64,000 nt of DNA from Sphingomonas sp. Y57. Its GTDB lineage: Bacteria; Pseudomonadota; Alphaproteobacteria; Sphingomonadales; Sphingomonadaceae. The notes below the pieces were generated by a model, which did no database searches, was not told the DNA's origin, and was given only the letters and a program-made list of their open reading frames with translations. This document shows, one piece after another, positions 8,263 to 16,641 of this stretch. The first letter of the stretch is position 1. The number at the start of each line of letters is the position of its first letter. Both the position numbers and the translations under genes were made by a program. Where the stretch lies: positions 47,656-111,655 of the forward strand of contig NZ_LDES01000022.1 in assembly GCF_001015195.1 (NCBI RefSeq), given 5' to 3'.

Positions 8263-9864
8263 ATGGACGACGCGGCGAGCCCGCATTTCTCCGGGCTGAC
8301 CATCTCGCTCGATCACACATTGCCCGAGTTGATCGGCCATGTCGCCGCGACCTATGGCGACACACCCTTCGTCGTCGGCGAGGACGGCCGGGCGACGAGC
8401 TTCGCGGCATTCCGTGACCGGGTGAGCCGGCTCGGGTCGGCGCTGGTAGCGCACGGCGTCGGCCATGGCGACCGGGTGGCGATCTGGGCGCCGAACAGTC
8501 CCGAATGGATGATAGCGGCCTCGGCGATCGAGAGCATCGGCGCGATCATGGTGCCGATCAACACCCGCTTCAAGGGCGGCGAGGCGCTCTACGCGCTCGG
8601 CAAGACGCGCGCGCGCATCCTGTTCACCGTCGCCGGCTTCCTGGGCAACGACTATGCCGCGATGCTGCGCCAGGCCGGCGGCGGCGCGGGCGCGGTCCAT
8701 CCGGTCGCCGCGCTGCCGAACCTGCGTGAGATCGTGCTGCTCGACGACGCCTCGCTCGCAGCGTTCGAGGCCGACCGGTGCAGCGACGCCGAACTGGCGG
8801 AACGCATCGCCACGGTCCGCCCCGACAGCATCGCCGACATATTGTTCACCAGCGGCACCACCGGCTTTCCCAAGGGAGCGATGCACAATCACGGCCAGGC
8901 GCTGTGGATGGTCGCCAACTGGAACCGCTCGAACGACCTGCGCGCGGGTGACCGGGCGCTGATCGTCAACCCCTTCTTCCACAGCTTCGGCTATCGGTCG
9001 GGCTGGGTGTCGGGCCTCGTTGCCGGGATGACCGTCTTCCCGGTCGCCAGCTTCGATCCCGAAGCCGTGCTCAAGCTGATCGAGCGCGAGCGGATCAGCG
9101 TGTTGATGGGGCCGCCGACCATCTTCACCAGCTTGATGGAACATCCGAGCTTCGCCAACCACGACATCTCCTCGCTGCGCGTCGGCCATACCGGCGCGGC
9201 GAACGTGCCGGTCGACCTGATCCGGGCCGGACGCGAGGTGTTCGGCTTCGACCTGTTCCTGACCAGCTTCGGACAGACCGAGACGACCGCGCTCGTGACG
9301 GTCAACTATCCCGACAGCGATTTCGAGACGATCGCCCGGACGGTCGGCGTGCCGCTGCCCGGCGTCGAGGTGCGGATCGCCGAGGAAAGTGGCGAACTGC
9401 TGGTACGCGGGCCCATCGTCATGCAGGGGTACTTTGAGGACCCGGAACAGACCGCAGCCACGATCGACGCCGCCGGCTGGCTGCACACCGGTGACGTCGC
9501 CTGCCTGAATGAGGACGGCACCGTCCGGATCCTCGACCGGCTGAAAGACGTCGTCATCGTTGGTGGGTTCAACGCCTATCCGGCCGAGATCGAGCATGTC
9601 CTGCGCGCGCATCCGGCCATCGCCGACGTCTGCGTAATCGGCTGGCCCGACGATCGCATGGGCGAGGTCTGTGCCGCCTGTGTGATCCCGCGCCCCGGAG
9701 CCACGCTCTCGCTCGCCGAGCTGACTGCCTGGAGCCGCGAGCGCATGGCCAACTACAAGGTACCGCGCCACCTGTTCCTGGTCGAGGATTTCCCCCGCAC
9801 GCCGCTGGGCAAGATCCAGAAATTCGTGCTGCGCGATCAGCTCGCGGAGGCTGTTCCGGCCTGA
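8263..9864 (+). CDS. AMP-binding acyl-CoA synthetase (FadD-like)
   Basis: A 533-residue ANL-superfamily ligase that would form an acyl-CoA from acid, ATP and CoA. Motifs include the ATP loop LFTSGTTGFPKGAM near residue 195, FGQTETTALV, the hinge GWLHTGDVACLN, LKDVVIVGGFNAYPAEIE, and the C-terminal PRTPLGKIQKFVLRDQL with the catalytic Lys. It follows the CMD gene by 2 bp in one operon led by an N-acyl amidohydrolase. Its 3' end overlaps the convergent AraC-type gene by 28 bp. It is closest in style to the FadD3/FadD17 group handling bulky carboxylic acids, but the substrate is unknown. Confidence 0.92.
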   Translation: MDDAASPHFSGLTISLDHTLPELIGHVAATYGDTPFVVGEDGRATSFAAFRDRVSRLGSALVAHGVGHGDRVAIWAPNSPEWMIAASAIESIGAIMVPINTRFKGGEALYALGKTRARILFTVAGFLGNDYAAMLRQAGGGAGAVHPVAALPNLREIVLLDDASLAAFEADRCSDAELAERIATVRPDSIADILFTSGTTGFPKGAMHNHGQALWMVANWNRSNDLRAGDRALIVNPFFHSFGYRSGWVSGLVAGMTVFPVASFDPEAVLKLIERERISVLMGPPTIFTSLMEHPSFANHDISSLRVGHTGAANVPVDLIRAGREVFGFDLFLTSFGQTETTALVTVNYPDSDFETIARTVGVPLPGVEVRIAEESGELLVRGPIVMQGYFEDPEQTAATIDAAGWLHTGDVACLNEDGTVRILDRLKDVVIVGGFNAYPAEIEHVLRAHPAIADVCVIGWPDDRMGEVCAACVIPRPGATLSLAELTAWSRERMANYKVPRHLFLVEDFPRTPLGKIQKFVLRDQLAEAVPA

Positions 9865-10832
9865 GCCGCCATGCGATAGGCGCGCGGCGAGCAGCCGCTG
9901 TTCCTGCGGAACAGGTCGCGGAAGAAGCCGACGTCGCGATAGCCGACCAGATGCGCGATCTGCTCGATCGAGAAGCGGGTCCGGTGCAGCATGGACCGGG
10001 CCGCATCGAGCCGCGCCTCGCGCAGGTAGCGCGCCGGGCTGATCCCCATCGACCGCTCGAACCGGCGCGACAGGGTCCGCGCGCTGACATGGAACTGCGC
10101 CGCCACCGCGTTGGTGTCGATGTCGTCGTGCATATGGGCGATGATCCAGGCGCGCGCCTCGGCGATCAGCAGGTCCTGATTGCTGCGCATCGGCAGCAGC
10201 GCATTGTCGGGCACCGCCGTCTCGGGCAGGCCGCAGGCGCGGCGATAGCGCTCGGCGAGGCCGTGCGAATGGAAGCGCCGCGTCATGGCTACCACCAGCG
10301 CGAACACCGAGGAAGGCTCGGCGGCGGTCAATACCCGGCCATGTTCGGCAATCGCGCCGACATGGGCGAGCCGGATGTCCGGATGGAGCTGGCGCGCCAG
10401 CCGGGCGTGGCGCGGCGGGATCGAGGCAGGGCCGCCGTCGAGCAGCCCTGCCGCCGCCAGCGCCAGCACGCCCGAGCCGAGCCCCACCACCCAGGCGCCG
10501 CGATCACGGTGCCAGCGCAGCCAGTCGCTGAGCAAACGGTCTCCCCATGGCTCGCCCGCGGACGGATCCTCACCTGCCGCAACATAGACGAGGTCGTAAG
10601 GATCGCCGCCGGTCCGAAAGGCGACCGGCCGGCTTTCCGACAGCGGGGCCTCGCGGAGCCGCGCATCATGCAGCAGGTCGAGGTGGAGCGGTTGCATTCC
10701 CGCCTGCCCGTCCAGCTCGCTCGCGAGCCGCTCCGACAGCCGCGCAAGATCACGCAACGGTGCGAGACTGGCACGTTGGGTGCCGGGATCGCACAGCATG
10801 GCGATGCGAAGGAGGTCGGCAGGGCTTGTCAC
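9837..10832 (-). CDS. GlxA-type AraC-family regulator with DJ-1/PfpI domain
   Basis: A 331-residue protein. Residues 1-180 form a class-I glutamine-amidotransferase-like (DJ-1/PfpI) sensor domain, recognisable from WVVGLGSGVLALAAAGLLDG, where the nucleophile Cys is Ser, so it is probably a ligand-binding shell without catalysis. The C-terminal hundred residues carry two AraC helix-turn-helix units (DTNAVAAQFHVSARTLSRRF and IEQIAHLVGYRDVGFFRDLF). The start is GTG at 10832 with AGG upstream. It is divergent from the DUF1214-sulfotransferase operon (81 bp between starts) and convergent with the acyl-CoA synthetase, overlapping it by 28 bp. Control of the divergent operon is the likely role. Confidence 0.88.
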   Translation of the reverse strand: MTSPADLLRIAMLCDPGTQRASLAPLRDLARLSERLASELDGQAGMQPLHLDLLHDARLREAPLSESRPVAFRTGGDPYDLVYVAAGEDPSAGEPWGDRLLSDWLRWHRDRGAWVVGLGSGVLALAAAGLLDGGPASIPPRHARLARQLHPDIRLAHVGAIAEHGRVLTAAEPSSVFALVVAMTRRFHSHGLAERYRRACGLPETAVPDNALLPMRSNQDLLIAEARAWIIAHMHDDIDTNAVAAQFHVSARTLSRRFERSMGISPARYLREARLDAARSMLHRTRFSIEQIAHLVGYRDVGFFRDLFRRNSGCSPRAYRMAAQAGTASAS

Positions 10833-10913
10833 TTTTACCTATGATAATGTCCTGAAAGCTACTGGTCGAGAGGCGTCGGCGGCGCGATCCTCATCCCATA
10901 GAAGGAGGGGACA

Positions 10914-12146
10914 ATGGCGATCAGCCCCGAGGAACGGGAAAAGCTGCGCGCGGCGTGGAACGGTCATTGCGACGCGCTCAGGCAGGTGGCGTCGGAGGCG
11001 ATCGACGGCGCGCTCGGCGATCCGGCCGACGGCGGCGAGCTGGCCGAATTGCTGCGCTCGATCGCGCGGCTCGCCGCGATGAGCCTGCAGCATAGGCTCG
11101 ACTTCAACGACCCCGATTTCCCGCTGTTCCTTCGGCAGATGGACGATCGCTACCGCTATGGCGGCCCCGACAACAACATCGCCTATTTCATGGCCGCGCT
11201 GCGCGGCGACGCGACCTATCGGCTGCGCGGCAACAATGGCGGCGAAGGGCGCAGCGTCAATATAGGCCGGCTGTGGCACGACGATATCGCCGCCACCGCC
11301 AATGGCGATTTCGAGGTGATCGTCTCGGCCGAGGAACGACCCGGAAACTGGACCCCGATCGCCCCCGGCCTGGCTGGCGACACCAGCATACCCGATCAAT
11401 ATCCCATCGCCGGCAACGGCATCACCGTGCGTCGCTACGACTGGGACTGGGATCGCGACCTGCCGCCGGGCTGGCTCACCATCGAGAGGATCGATCCCGA
11501 CGCCCCGGCCTATCCCCCCGCCCTGTCCCCCGATCGGCTCGCCGACCAGATCGCCAACGCCACCCGTCTGTTCCTGGCCGCCGCCCGCTGGTGGAACCGG
11601 CGCGCCGCCAATGTCCGCGCCGACAATCCGCCGAACGTCATCACCCCGCCGAGCACCGAGCCGCCCGGGGTCCGCAACTTCAAGCCGCCGATGACCGGCG
11701 GCAGGGCCTGGCTCTATTACGGCATCATCTGCCTCGACCTCGCCGAGGACGAGGCGATCCTGATCGAGACCGACCTGCCCGACGGGCCCTATTGGAGCTT
11801 CACCCTCTACAATATGTGGTGGGAAGCGCCCGACATCATGAACCGGCAGACCTCGCTCAACGCCCGCCAGACGCATGTCGACGGCGACGGCAAGGCGCGC
11901 TTCGTGATCTCGGCGCGCGATCCGGGGGTGCCCAACTGGCTCGACACCGGCGGCGCCCGGCGCGGCTTCCTCCACTATCGCTGGTTCCGCCCCGACCAGG
12001 CGATCCCGACGCCGGCCTCGCGCCTGCTGAAGGTCGACGCCGTCCGCGCCGCCCTGCCCGCCGATCACCCGGCGGTCGATGCCGAAGCCCGCCGCGCGAC
12101 GCTGTCGAAGCGCCGCGAGCAACTCGCCCGGCGGTTCCAGCGATGA
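10914..12146 (+). CDS. DUF1214-domain protein
   Basis: A 410-residue soluble protein without signal peptide or membrane segments. The C-terminal third carries the DUF1214 pattern around GPYWSFTLYNMWWEAPD and IMNRQTSLNARQTHVD. The N-terminal part is helical and is not recognised. The start has a very strong GAAGGAGGGG ribosome site. It is the first gene of a plus-strand operon: its stop overlaps the start of a sulfotransferase (ATGA), followed by VOC, SDR and SDR genes. DUF1214 proteins have no agreed activity; a substrate-binding or auxiliary role in the pathway is inferred from context. Confidence 0.8.
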   Translation: MAISPEEREKLRAAWNGHCDALRQVASEAIDGALGDPADGGELAELLRSIARLAAMSLQHRLDFNDPDFPLFLRQMDDRYRYGGPDNNIAYFMAALRGDATYRLRGNNGGEGRSVNIGRLWHDDIAATANGDFEVIVSAEERPGNWTPIAPGLAGDTSIPDQYPIAGNGITVRRYDWDWDRDLPPGWLTIERIDPDAPAYPPALSPDRLADQIANATRLFLAAARWWNRRAANVRADNPPNVITPPSTEPPGVRNFKPPMTGGRAWLYYGIICLDLAEDEAILIETDLPDGPYWSFTLYNMWWEAPDIMNRQTSLNARQTHVDGDGKARFVISARDPGVPNWLDTGGARRGFLHYRWFRPDQAIPTPASRLLKVDAVRAALPADHPAVDAEARRATLSKRREQLARRFQR

Positions 12147-13282
12147 TCGGTTTCGATCCGACCGACGCCGACGCGCTGCACGAGGAAGCGATCGCGCGCA
12201 CGGGCCGCTCCGATTTCGGCGACGATGACTATCGCGAGGGGCTCGGCATCCTGATCGGCGCAATCAAGGCCAGCCCGCGCCGCGATCGGATCGCCCCGCG
12301 CTTCGGCGCGATGGCGGTCAACCTGCTGGTCAGCCGCGTCGCCTCACAGGCCGGGTGGAACGCGCATCCCGAATTGCTCGACGATCCGGTGCCCGCGCCG
12401 CTGATCATAACCGGCCTGCCGCGCAGCGGGACCACCATCCTGCATTTCCTGATGTCGGTCGATCCGCAATTCCAGTGGACGCCGCGTTGGGTGGGCGAGG
12501 CGCCGCTCGTCCGCCCGCCGCGCGAGGAATGGGAAGAGCACCCTCAGTTCCGCCAGGTCCACGACCGGCTGGAGGCGACGTTCGCCGCCAATCCGGGCCT
12601 GCGCGCCGCGCATGACATGGGTGCGGCGCTCGCCGACGAATGCATCACTGTCATGAGCCAGAGTTTCATGACCAACAGCTTCAATTCGACGCTGCCACTG
12701 CCCGATTATCGCCACTGGTGGTACGAGGCCGACGAGGAACCCTCCTACCGGCGCTACAAGGACAACCTCCGGCTGATGGGCGCACGGGCGCGCGATCGCA
12801 CCTGGCTGCTCAAGAATCCGTCGCACAGCTACGGCATGGACGCGATGTTGCGGGTCTTTCCCGACGCGCGGGTGGTGGTGCTCCATCGCAACCCGGTCGA
12901 GACGATCGCCTCGGGCGCGAGCCTGATCTGGCGCAACGGCCAGCTGTTCGAGAAGGAGGAGACCGGCCCGATCCGGCTCGACATCTTCGCCCGCGCGGTC
13001 GAGCGGATGCACGAGGCGCGCGAGCGGCATCCCGGCGCGGCGGTGCTCGATGTCCATTATCGCGACCTGATCGCGGACAAGCTGGGCACGGTGCGGCGCA
13101 TCTACCGCCATTTCGGCCTGACGCTCAGTGCCGAGGCCGAGACGGCGATGCAGGCGTTCATCGGCGACAACCCGCAGGGCAAGCACGGCCGGCACGATTA
13201 TTCGTCGGGCGAATTCGGCATCACCGACGATCAGGTCCGCGAGCGCTTCGCCGATTACATCGCGCGCCACAACCTCGCATGA
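12143..13282 (+). CDS. Sulfotransferase-family protein (copy 1)
   Basis: A 379-residue PAPS-dependent sulfotransferase-family protein (Sulfotransfer_3 type). The 5'-phosphosulfate loop is ITGLPRSGTTILHFL near residue 84, WLLKNPSHSYGMDAM follows in mid-protein, and the 3'-phosphate-binding strand is VVVLHRNPVETIASGAS. The start was chosen at the ATGA overlap with the DUF1214 gene; an open frame continues upstream but only as an antisense-like shadow of that gene. It is paralogous to the protein at 33325-34473, sharing the RTGxSDFGD N-terminus and the FADYxAR C-terminus. The family would transfer sulfate to a hydroxyl group, but the acceptor is unknown. Confidence 0.88.
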   Translation: MIGFDPTDADALHEEAIARTGRSDFGDDDYREGLGILIGAIKASPRRDRIAPRFGAMAVNLLVSRVASQAGWNAHPELLDDPVPAPLIITGLPRSGTTILHFLMSVDPQFQWTPRWVGEAPLVRPPREEWEEHPQFRQVHDRLEATFAANPGLRAAHDMGAALADECITVMSQSFMTNSFNSTLPLPDYRHWWYEADEEPSYRRYKDNLRLMGARARDRTWLLKNPSHSYGMDAMLRVFPDARVVVLHRNPVETIASGASLIWRNGQLFEKEETGPIRLDIFARAVERMHEARERHPGAAVLDVHYRDLIADKLGTVRRIYRHFGLTLSAEAETAMQAFIGDNPQGKHGRHDYSSGEFGITDDQVRERFADYIARHNLA

Positions 13283-13295
13283 CGGAGAAGAGACC

Positions 13296-13784
13296 ATGAA
13301 ATTCGAGGGCGATCTCTATCAGATCGGCGTCGTCGTGCGTGACATCGATACGGGCATGGAACGCTATCGCCGCCTCTTCGGCCTCGGCCCCTTCTGGCGG
13401 CTCGATACCGACTATGAAGGGCGTTATCGAGACTGGCGCGGCCGTTTCGCCAATCGCAACGCCTTCACCCGATGGGGCAACGTCTATCTCGAGATGATCG
13501 AGCCCGTGGTCGGCGAGGGTAATGCCAAGGAATGGCTGGAGACGCGCGGCGAGGGAATCTTTCACCTCGGCTATGCGGTCGACGACCTCGGCCAGCGGCC
13601 CGGCGGTGTCGAATGCGTGTTCGAAAGCTGGGGGGCGACCCTGCCCAATGGCGACGCTGCGGTGATCCACCTCGATACGGTCGGACAGCTCGGCTATTTC
13701 GTCGAACTGTCCGACCGCGCGCTCGTCACCAAGCTCAACGCCCGCATCGATCAGTATATGATCGAACAGGGAGCGTCCGCATGA
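13296..13784 (+). CDS. VOC (glyoxalase/dioxygenase-fold) protein
   Basis: A 162-residue vicinal-oxygen-chelate protein. The first beta-alpha-beta module begins DLYQIGVVVRDIDTGMERY and the second contains GIFHLGYAVDDL, ending VGQLGYFVELSD. His and Glu residues sit at the usual metal-ligand places (HLGYAV, FVELSD). VOC enzymes isomerise, epimerise or cleave substrates with a metal, for example methylmalonyl-CoA epimerase. It lies between a sulfotransferase gene and an SDR gene and overlaps the SDR start by 4 bp. A VOC gene also sits next to the second sulfotransferase, suggesting linked function. Confidence 0.85.
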   Translation: MKFEGDLYQIGVVVRDIDTGMERYRRLFGLGPFWRLDTDYEGRYRDWRGRFANRNAFTRWGNVYLEMIEPVVGEGNAKEWLETRGEGIFHLGYAVDDLGQRPGGVECVFESWGATLPNGDAAVIHLDTVGQLGYFVELSDRALVTKLNARIDQYMIEQGASA

Positions 13785-14527
13785 ACCGCCGCTTCGAGGG
13801 CAAGGTCGCGATCGTCACCGGCGCCGGCGCCGGGATCGGCCGGGCCTGCATGGCGCGGCTCGCGAGCGAAGGCGCGATCGTGGTCGGCACCGACGTCAAT
13901 GCGGACAAGCTCGATGCCACCGTCGCGGCGGCAGGCGCCGGCGCCCATGGCATGATCTGCGACGTCGCCGACCAGGCGGCGATCGACGCCATGGTGGCCG
14001 AGGTCGTCGCGCGCTTCGGCGGGGTCCATGTGCTGGTCAACAATGCCGGGATCGGCAACCCCCGGCGGCTGCGGCTCCACGAGCAGCCGCCCGAGGACTG
14101 GGACAAGGTGATGGGGGTCAATGTGCGCGGCGTCTACCTGATGCAGCGCGCGGTGATCCCGCACATGCTGCGCCAGGGCGGCGGGTCGATCGTCAACATG
14201 GCCTCGACCGGCAGCTTCCGCGCGACCGCGCTGTCGAGCCCCTACATCACCTCGAAGGGTGCGGTGCTGATGATGACCCGCGCCGCCGCCGCCGAATATG
14301 CGCGCGACAATATCCGCATCAACGCGGTCTGCCCCGGCACCACCAACACCGACATCCTCGCCAACAGCAGCGCCGAGATGATCGAGATGCTCGTCGCCCG
14401 CTCGCCCCAGGGCCGGCTGGGCGAGCCCGAGGAGGTCGCCGCACTGGTCGCCTTCCTCGCCTCGGACGAGGCGCCGCACATCCATGGCGGCGCCTATCTG
14501 ATCGACGGCGGCCGTAGCGCGATCTGA
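13781..14527 (+). CDS. Short-chain dehydrogenase/reductase
   Basis: A 248-residue classical SDR. Cofactor motif TGAGAGIGRA near residue 13, acidic residue GTDVNADK at the end of strand 2 (NAD preference), NNAGIG, catalytic Ser in MASTGSF, and YITSK. The start overlaps the VOC stop in ATGA, so translation is coupled. It probably oxidises a secondary alcohol or 3-hydroxyacyl-CoA in the same pathway as the sulfotransferase, VOC and second SDR; the substrate is not evident. Confidence 0.9.
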   Translation: MNRRFEGKVAIVTGAGAGIGRACMARLASEGAIVVGTDVNADKLDATVAAAGAGAHGMICDVADQAAIDAMVAEVVARFGGVHVLVNNAGIGNPRRLRLHEQPPEDWDKVMGVNVRGVYLMQRAVIPHMLRQGGGSIVNMASTGSFRATALSSPYITSKGAVLMMTRAAAAEYARDNIRINAVCPGTTNTDILANSSAEMIEMLVARSPQGRLGEPEEVAALVAFLASDEAPHIHGGAYLIDGGRSAI

Positions 14528-14537
14528 GGAGGCGAGC

Positions 14538-15362
14538 ATGCCCGAACCCCGCAGCTATTACGATCGCCTCGCTGGCCAGGCCGCCATCGTCACCGGCGCC
14601 GGCGCCCCAGGCGAGGAAATGGGCAATGGCCGCGCCATCGCGCTGCTGTTCGCGCGCGAAGGCGCCCGGGTCTGCGTGGTCACCCGCGACCGCGCCAATG
14701 CCCAGCGCACCGTCGCGATGATCGAGGCATTCGGCGGCGAAGCCTTCGCCTGCGCGGGCGATGTCACCCGTGCGGAGGATTGCGAACGGATCGTCGCCGA
14801 TGCGCTCGCCGCCTTCGGAACACTCGACATCCTCGTCAACAATGTCGGCCGGGGCTTCGGCGGACCGAAGCTCGCCGACATCGACGACGCGACCTGGCGG
14901 GAGATCGTCGACGTCAACCTTACCGGCGCCTTCCACATGTGCCGGGCGGCTATCCCGGCGCTGATCGATGGCCAGGGCAAGGCAATCGTCAACATCTCCT
15001 CGACCGCCGGCCAGCGCGCGCACGGATCGCTCGGCTACGGCTCGGCCAAGGCCGCGCTCGACGCCTTCACCCGCGAGATCGCGACCGTCTATGGCCGCCA
15101 GGGCATCCGCGCCAACATCGTCTCCCCGGGGCATCTCCATACCCCGCACGTCGCCAACAACCCGCTTCTCGCCCCGCTGCGCGAGAAGCGGCGCAAGGTC
15201 GGCCCGCTGGGCATCGAGGGCGACGCCTGGGACGTCGCGGCCGCGACGCTTTTCCTCGCATCGCCCGAGGCGCGGCTGATCACCGGCGTCCTGCTGCCGG
15301 TCGACGCCGGGGTCAGCCAGATCGCGGGGATGACCGGCCACAGCCTGATCGAGGGACCCTGA
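14538..15362 (+). CDS. Short-chain dehydrogenase/reductase with extended glycine loop
   Basis: A 274-residue SDR with a longer nucleotide loop, TGAGAPGEEMGNGRAIA, which keeps the spaced glycines with an insertion. Other motifs are NNVGRGF, the catalytic Ser in NISSTAG, and YGSAK. It has a strong GAGGAGG ribosome site and follows the previous SDR by 10 bp as the last gene of the DUF1214-sulfotransferase-VOC-SDR-SDR operon. A repeat (copy B) lies just downstream. Confidence 0.9.
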   Translation: MPEPRSYYDRLAGQAAIVTGAGAPGEEMGNGRAIALLFAREGARVCVVTRDRANAQRTVAMIEAFGGEAFACAGDVTRAEDCERIVADALAAFGTLDILVNNVGRGFGGPKLADIDDATWREIVDVNLTGAFHMCRAAIPALIDGQGKAIVNISSTAGQRAHGSLGYGSAKAALDAFTREIATVYGRQGIRANIVSPGHLHTPHVANNPLLAPLREKRRKVGPLGIEGDAWDVAAATLFLASPEARLITGVLLPVDAGVSQIAGMTGHSLIEGP

Positions 15363-15389
15363 ACGCGTTTCGGATGGGGTTAGGTCGCA

Positions 15390-15460
15390 CCGTTCGTCCC
15401 GAGCGAAGTCGAGGGACGTTCGCTCTCGGAACGTGTCTCGACTTCGCTCGACACGAACGG
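15390..15460. repeat. Dispersed intergenic palindromic repeat, copy B (short form)
   Basis: A 71-bp element whose two 24-bp ends are inverted repeats with 22 of 24 positions paired; the arms contain CGAGCGAAGTCGAG and CTCGACTTCGCTCG. It sits in the convergent gap between the SDR gene and the phosphotransferase gene. Both ends match the outer parts of the longer copies at 27946-28085 and 35974-36113, so it looks like the same element lacking the middle. Confidence 0.8.
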
Positions 15461-15483
15461 TCTAATCTCACCAAGAACCCGTC

Positions 15484-16566
15484 TTAAGCCAGCAATTCCC
15501 TCAGGTCATGGTCCAACGCCGCCTGCGAGAAGCGGGCGGCATAGGCGGTGTTCACGGACTCGGTCTGGAAACGCACTTCGTTGGTCAGGAAGATGAACAG
15601 ACCCCAGGCGATCGAGCGGCGATAGTCGAGCCATGCCGCGTCGGCGTCGAGGACGACGCCATGGCCGGCCATCGCCCCGAGATAGTGATCGAGCAGCGGC
15701 CGCTCCCATTCCGCCCGATCGGCGAGGTCGGCGGCGCAGACGATGTGGTAGGAAACTTCGTGATGCCAGGCTGTGCGCGCCACCTGTGCGTCGAAGAAGC
15801 CCGGCGTACCGTCCTCGGCGACGTAGAGATTACCCAGATGGGTGTCGCCGTGGATCAGGCATCGCGGCTGTGCGTGCTGGATCTCGCCGAGCCGCAACAG
15901 CGCGCGCTCCATCCAGTCGCGATCGTGGAAGCGGCGCGATGCCGCCGCTCCGCGCGGCGATGCCATGTAGTGCGCCCAGACGTCGGCCACGAGATAGCCG
16001 CGCATATAGTCGAGCCCCCAGCTTTCAAACCGGCTGTGGATGTCCGACCATGAACCGTCCGGCTCGAAGCGCGGCGATTGCCAGGTCGCCGCATGATAGC
16101 CGGCCATCACTTCCAGACGGCGGGCGATCTGCTCGAATTGCTGAGGTTGCAACGGGTCGCAGAAGGTCAGCCCGTCGCGGCGCAGGTCCTCCATGATCAC
16201 GATCGACTGGTGCGACGCCGGGTCCGACCCTGCAAACCAGCAACGCGGCGACGGCATCGGCACCTGCGGCTGGATATCGGCGTAGAAGCGGACCTCGTTG
16301 GCGTACATCGCCGCCATCCGGGGGCTGTGCTCCTCGAAGCCGCCCTTGACGATCAGCGTAGACGGCAGCGCCGCCCCCTGCCCGTCATGCCCGTCGATAC
16401 GGACCCTGATCTTGGTCGACGTGCCCCAGACGATGTCGACGATGCCGGCGTCGGCCACCACCGCGCCGGGCGTCGTCTGCCCCAGCGCCCGTGCCAGCCA
16501 TCCGGCGTCGACCTGCTCGGGCGTCAGCGGCAGCGGCAGCGCCGGCGGATGGACGATCCCCATCAT
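15484..16566 (-). CDS. Aminoglycoside phosphotransferase/choline-kinase-like protein
   Basis: About 360 residues of the APH/ChoK kinase fold. The catalytic Brenner motif is CLIHGDTHLGNLYV in the C-terminal half, and FFDAQ stands where the magnesium-binding DxD/DFQ strand is expected. The N-lobe has LIVKGG, with a likely ATP-binding Lys, and IVIMEDL as hinge. ATG at 16566 is supported by GGAAGGA upstream; an upstream in-frame codon was rejected. Proteins of this ecdysteroid-kinase-like type probably phosphorylate hydroxyls of small hydrophobic molecules. The gene follows TonB receptor 1, separated by a strong terminator, so it may have its own promoter or depend on read-through. Confidence 0.85.
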   Translation of the reverse strand: MMGIVHPPALPLPLTPEQVDAGWLARALGQTTPGAVVADAGIVDIVWGTSTKIRVRIDGHDGQGAALPSTLIVKGGFEEHSPRMAAMYANEVRFYADIQPQVPMPSPRCWFAGSDPASHQSIVIMEDLRRDGLTFCDPLQPQQFEQIARRLEVMAGYHAATWQSPRFEPDGSWSDIHSRFESWGLDYMRGYLVADVWAHYMASPRGAAASRRFHDRDWMERALLRLGEIQHAQPRCLIHGDTHLGNLYVAEDGTPGFFDAQVARTAWHHEVSYHIVCAADLADRAEWERPLLDHYLGAMAGHGVVLDADAAWLDYRRSIAWGLFIFLTNEVRFQTESVNTAYAARFSQAALDHDLRELLA

Positions 16567-16580
16567 GCATATCCTTCCCG

Positions 16581-16610
16581 GAAAAGAAAAAGGGGCGCAC
16601 ATGGCGCCCC
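16581..16610 (-). terminator. Rho-independent terminator of TonB receptor 1
   Basis: Perfect 7-bp stem GGGGCGC (16592-16598) and GCGCCCC (16604-16610) with a 5-nt loop. On the minus strand it is followed by a run of T broken only by a single C. It lies 32 bp after the stop of the receptor at 16642. Confidence 0.8.
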
Positions 16611-16641
16611 TCCAGGAGTTTCGGTCTTGCGGACCGAGGGG

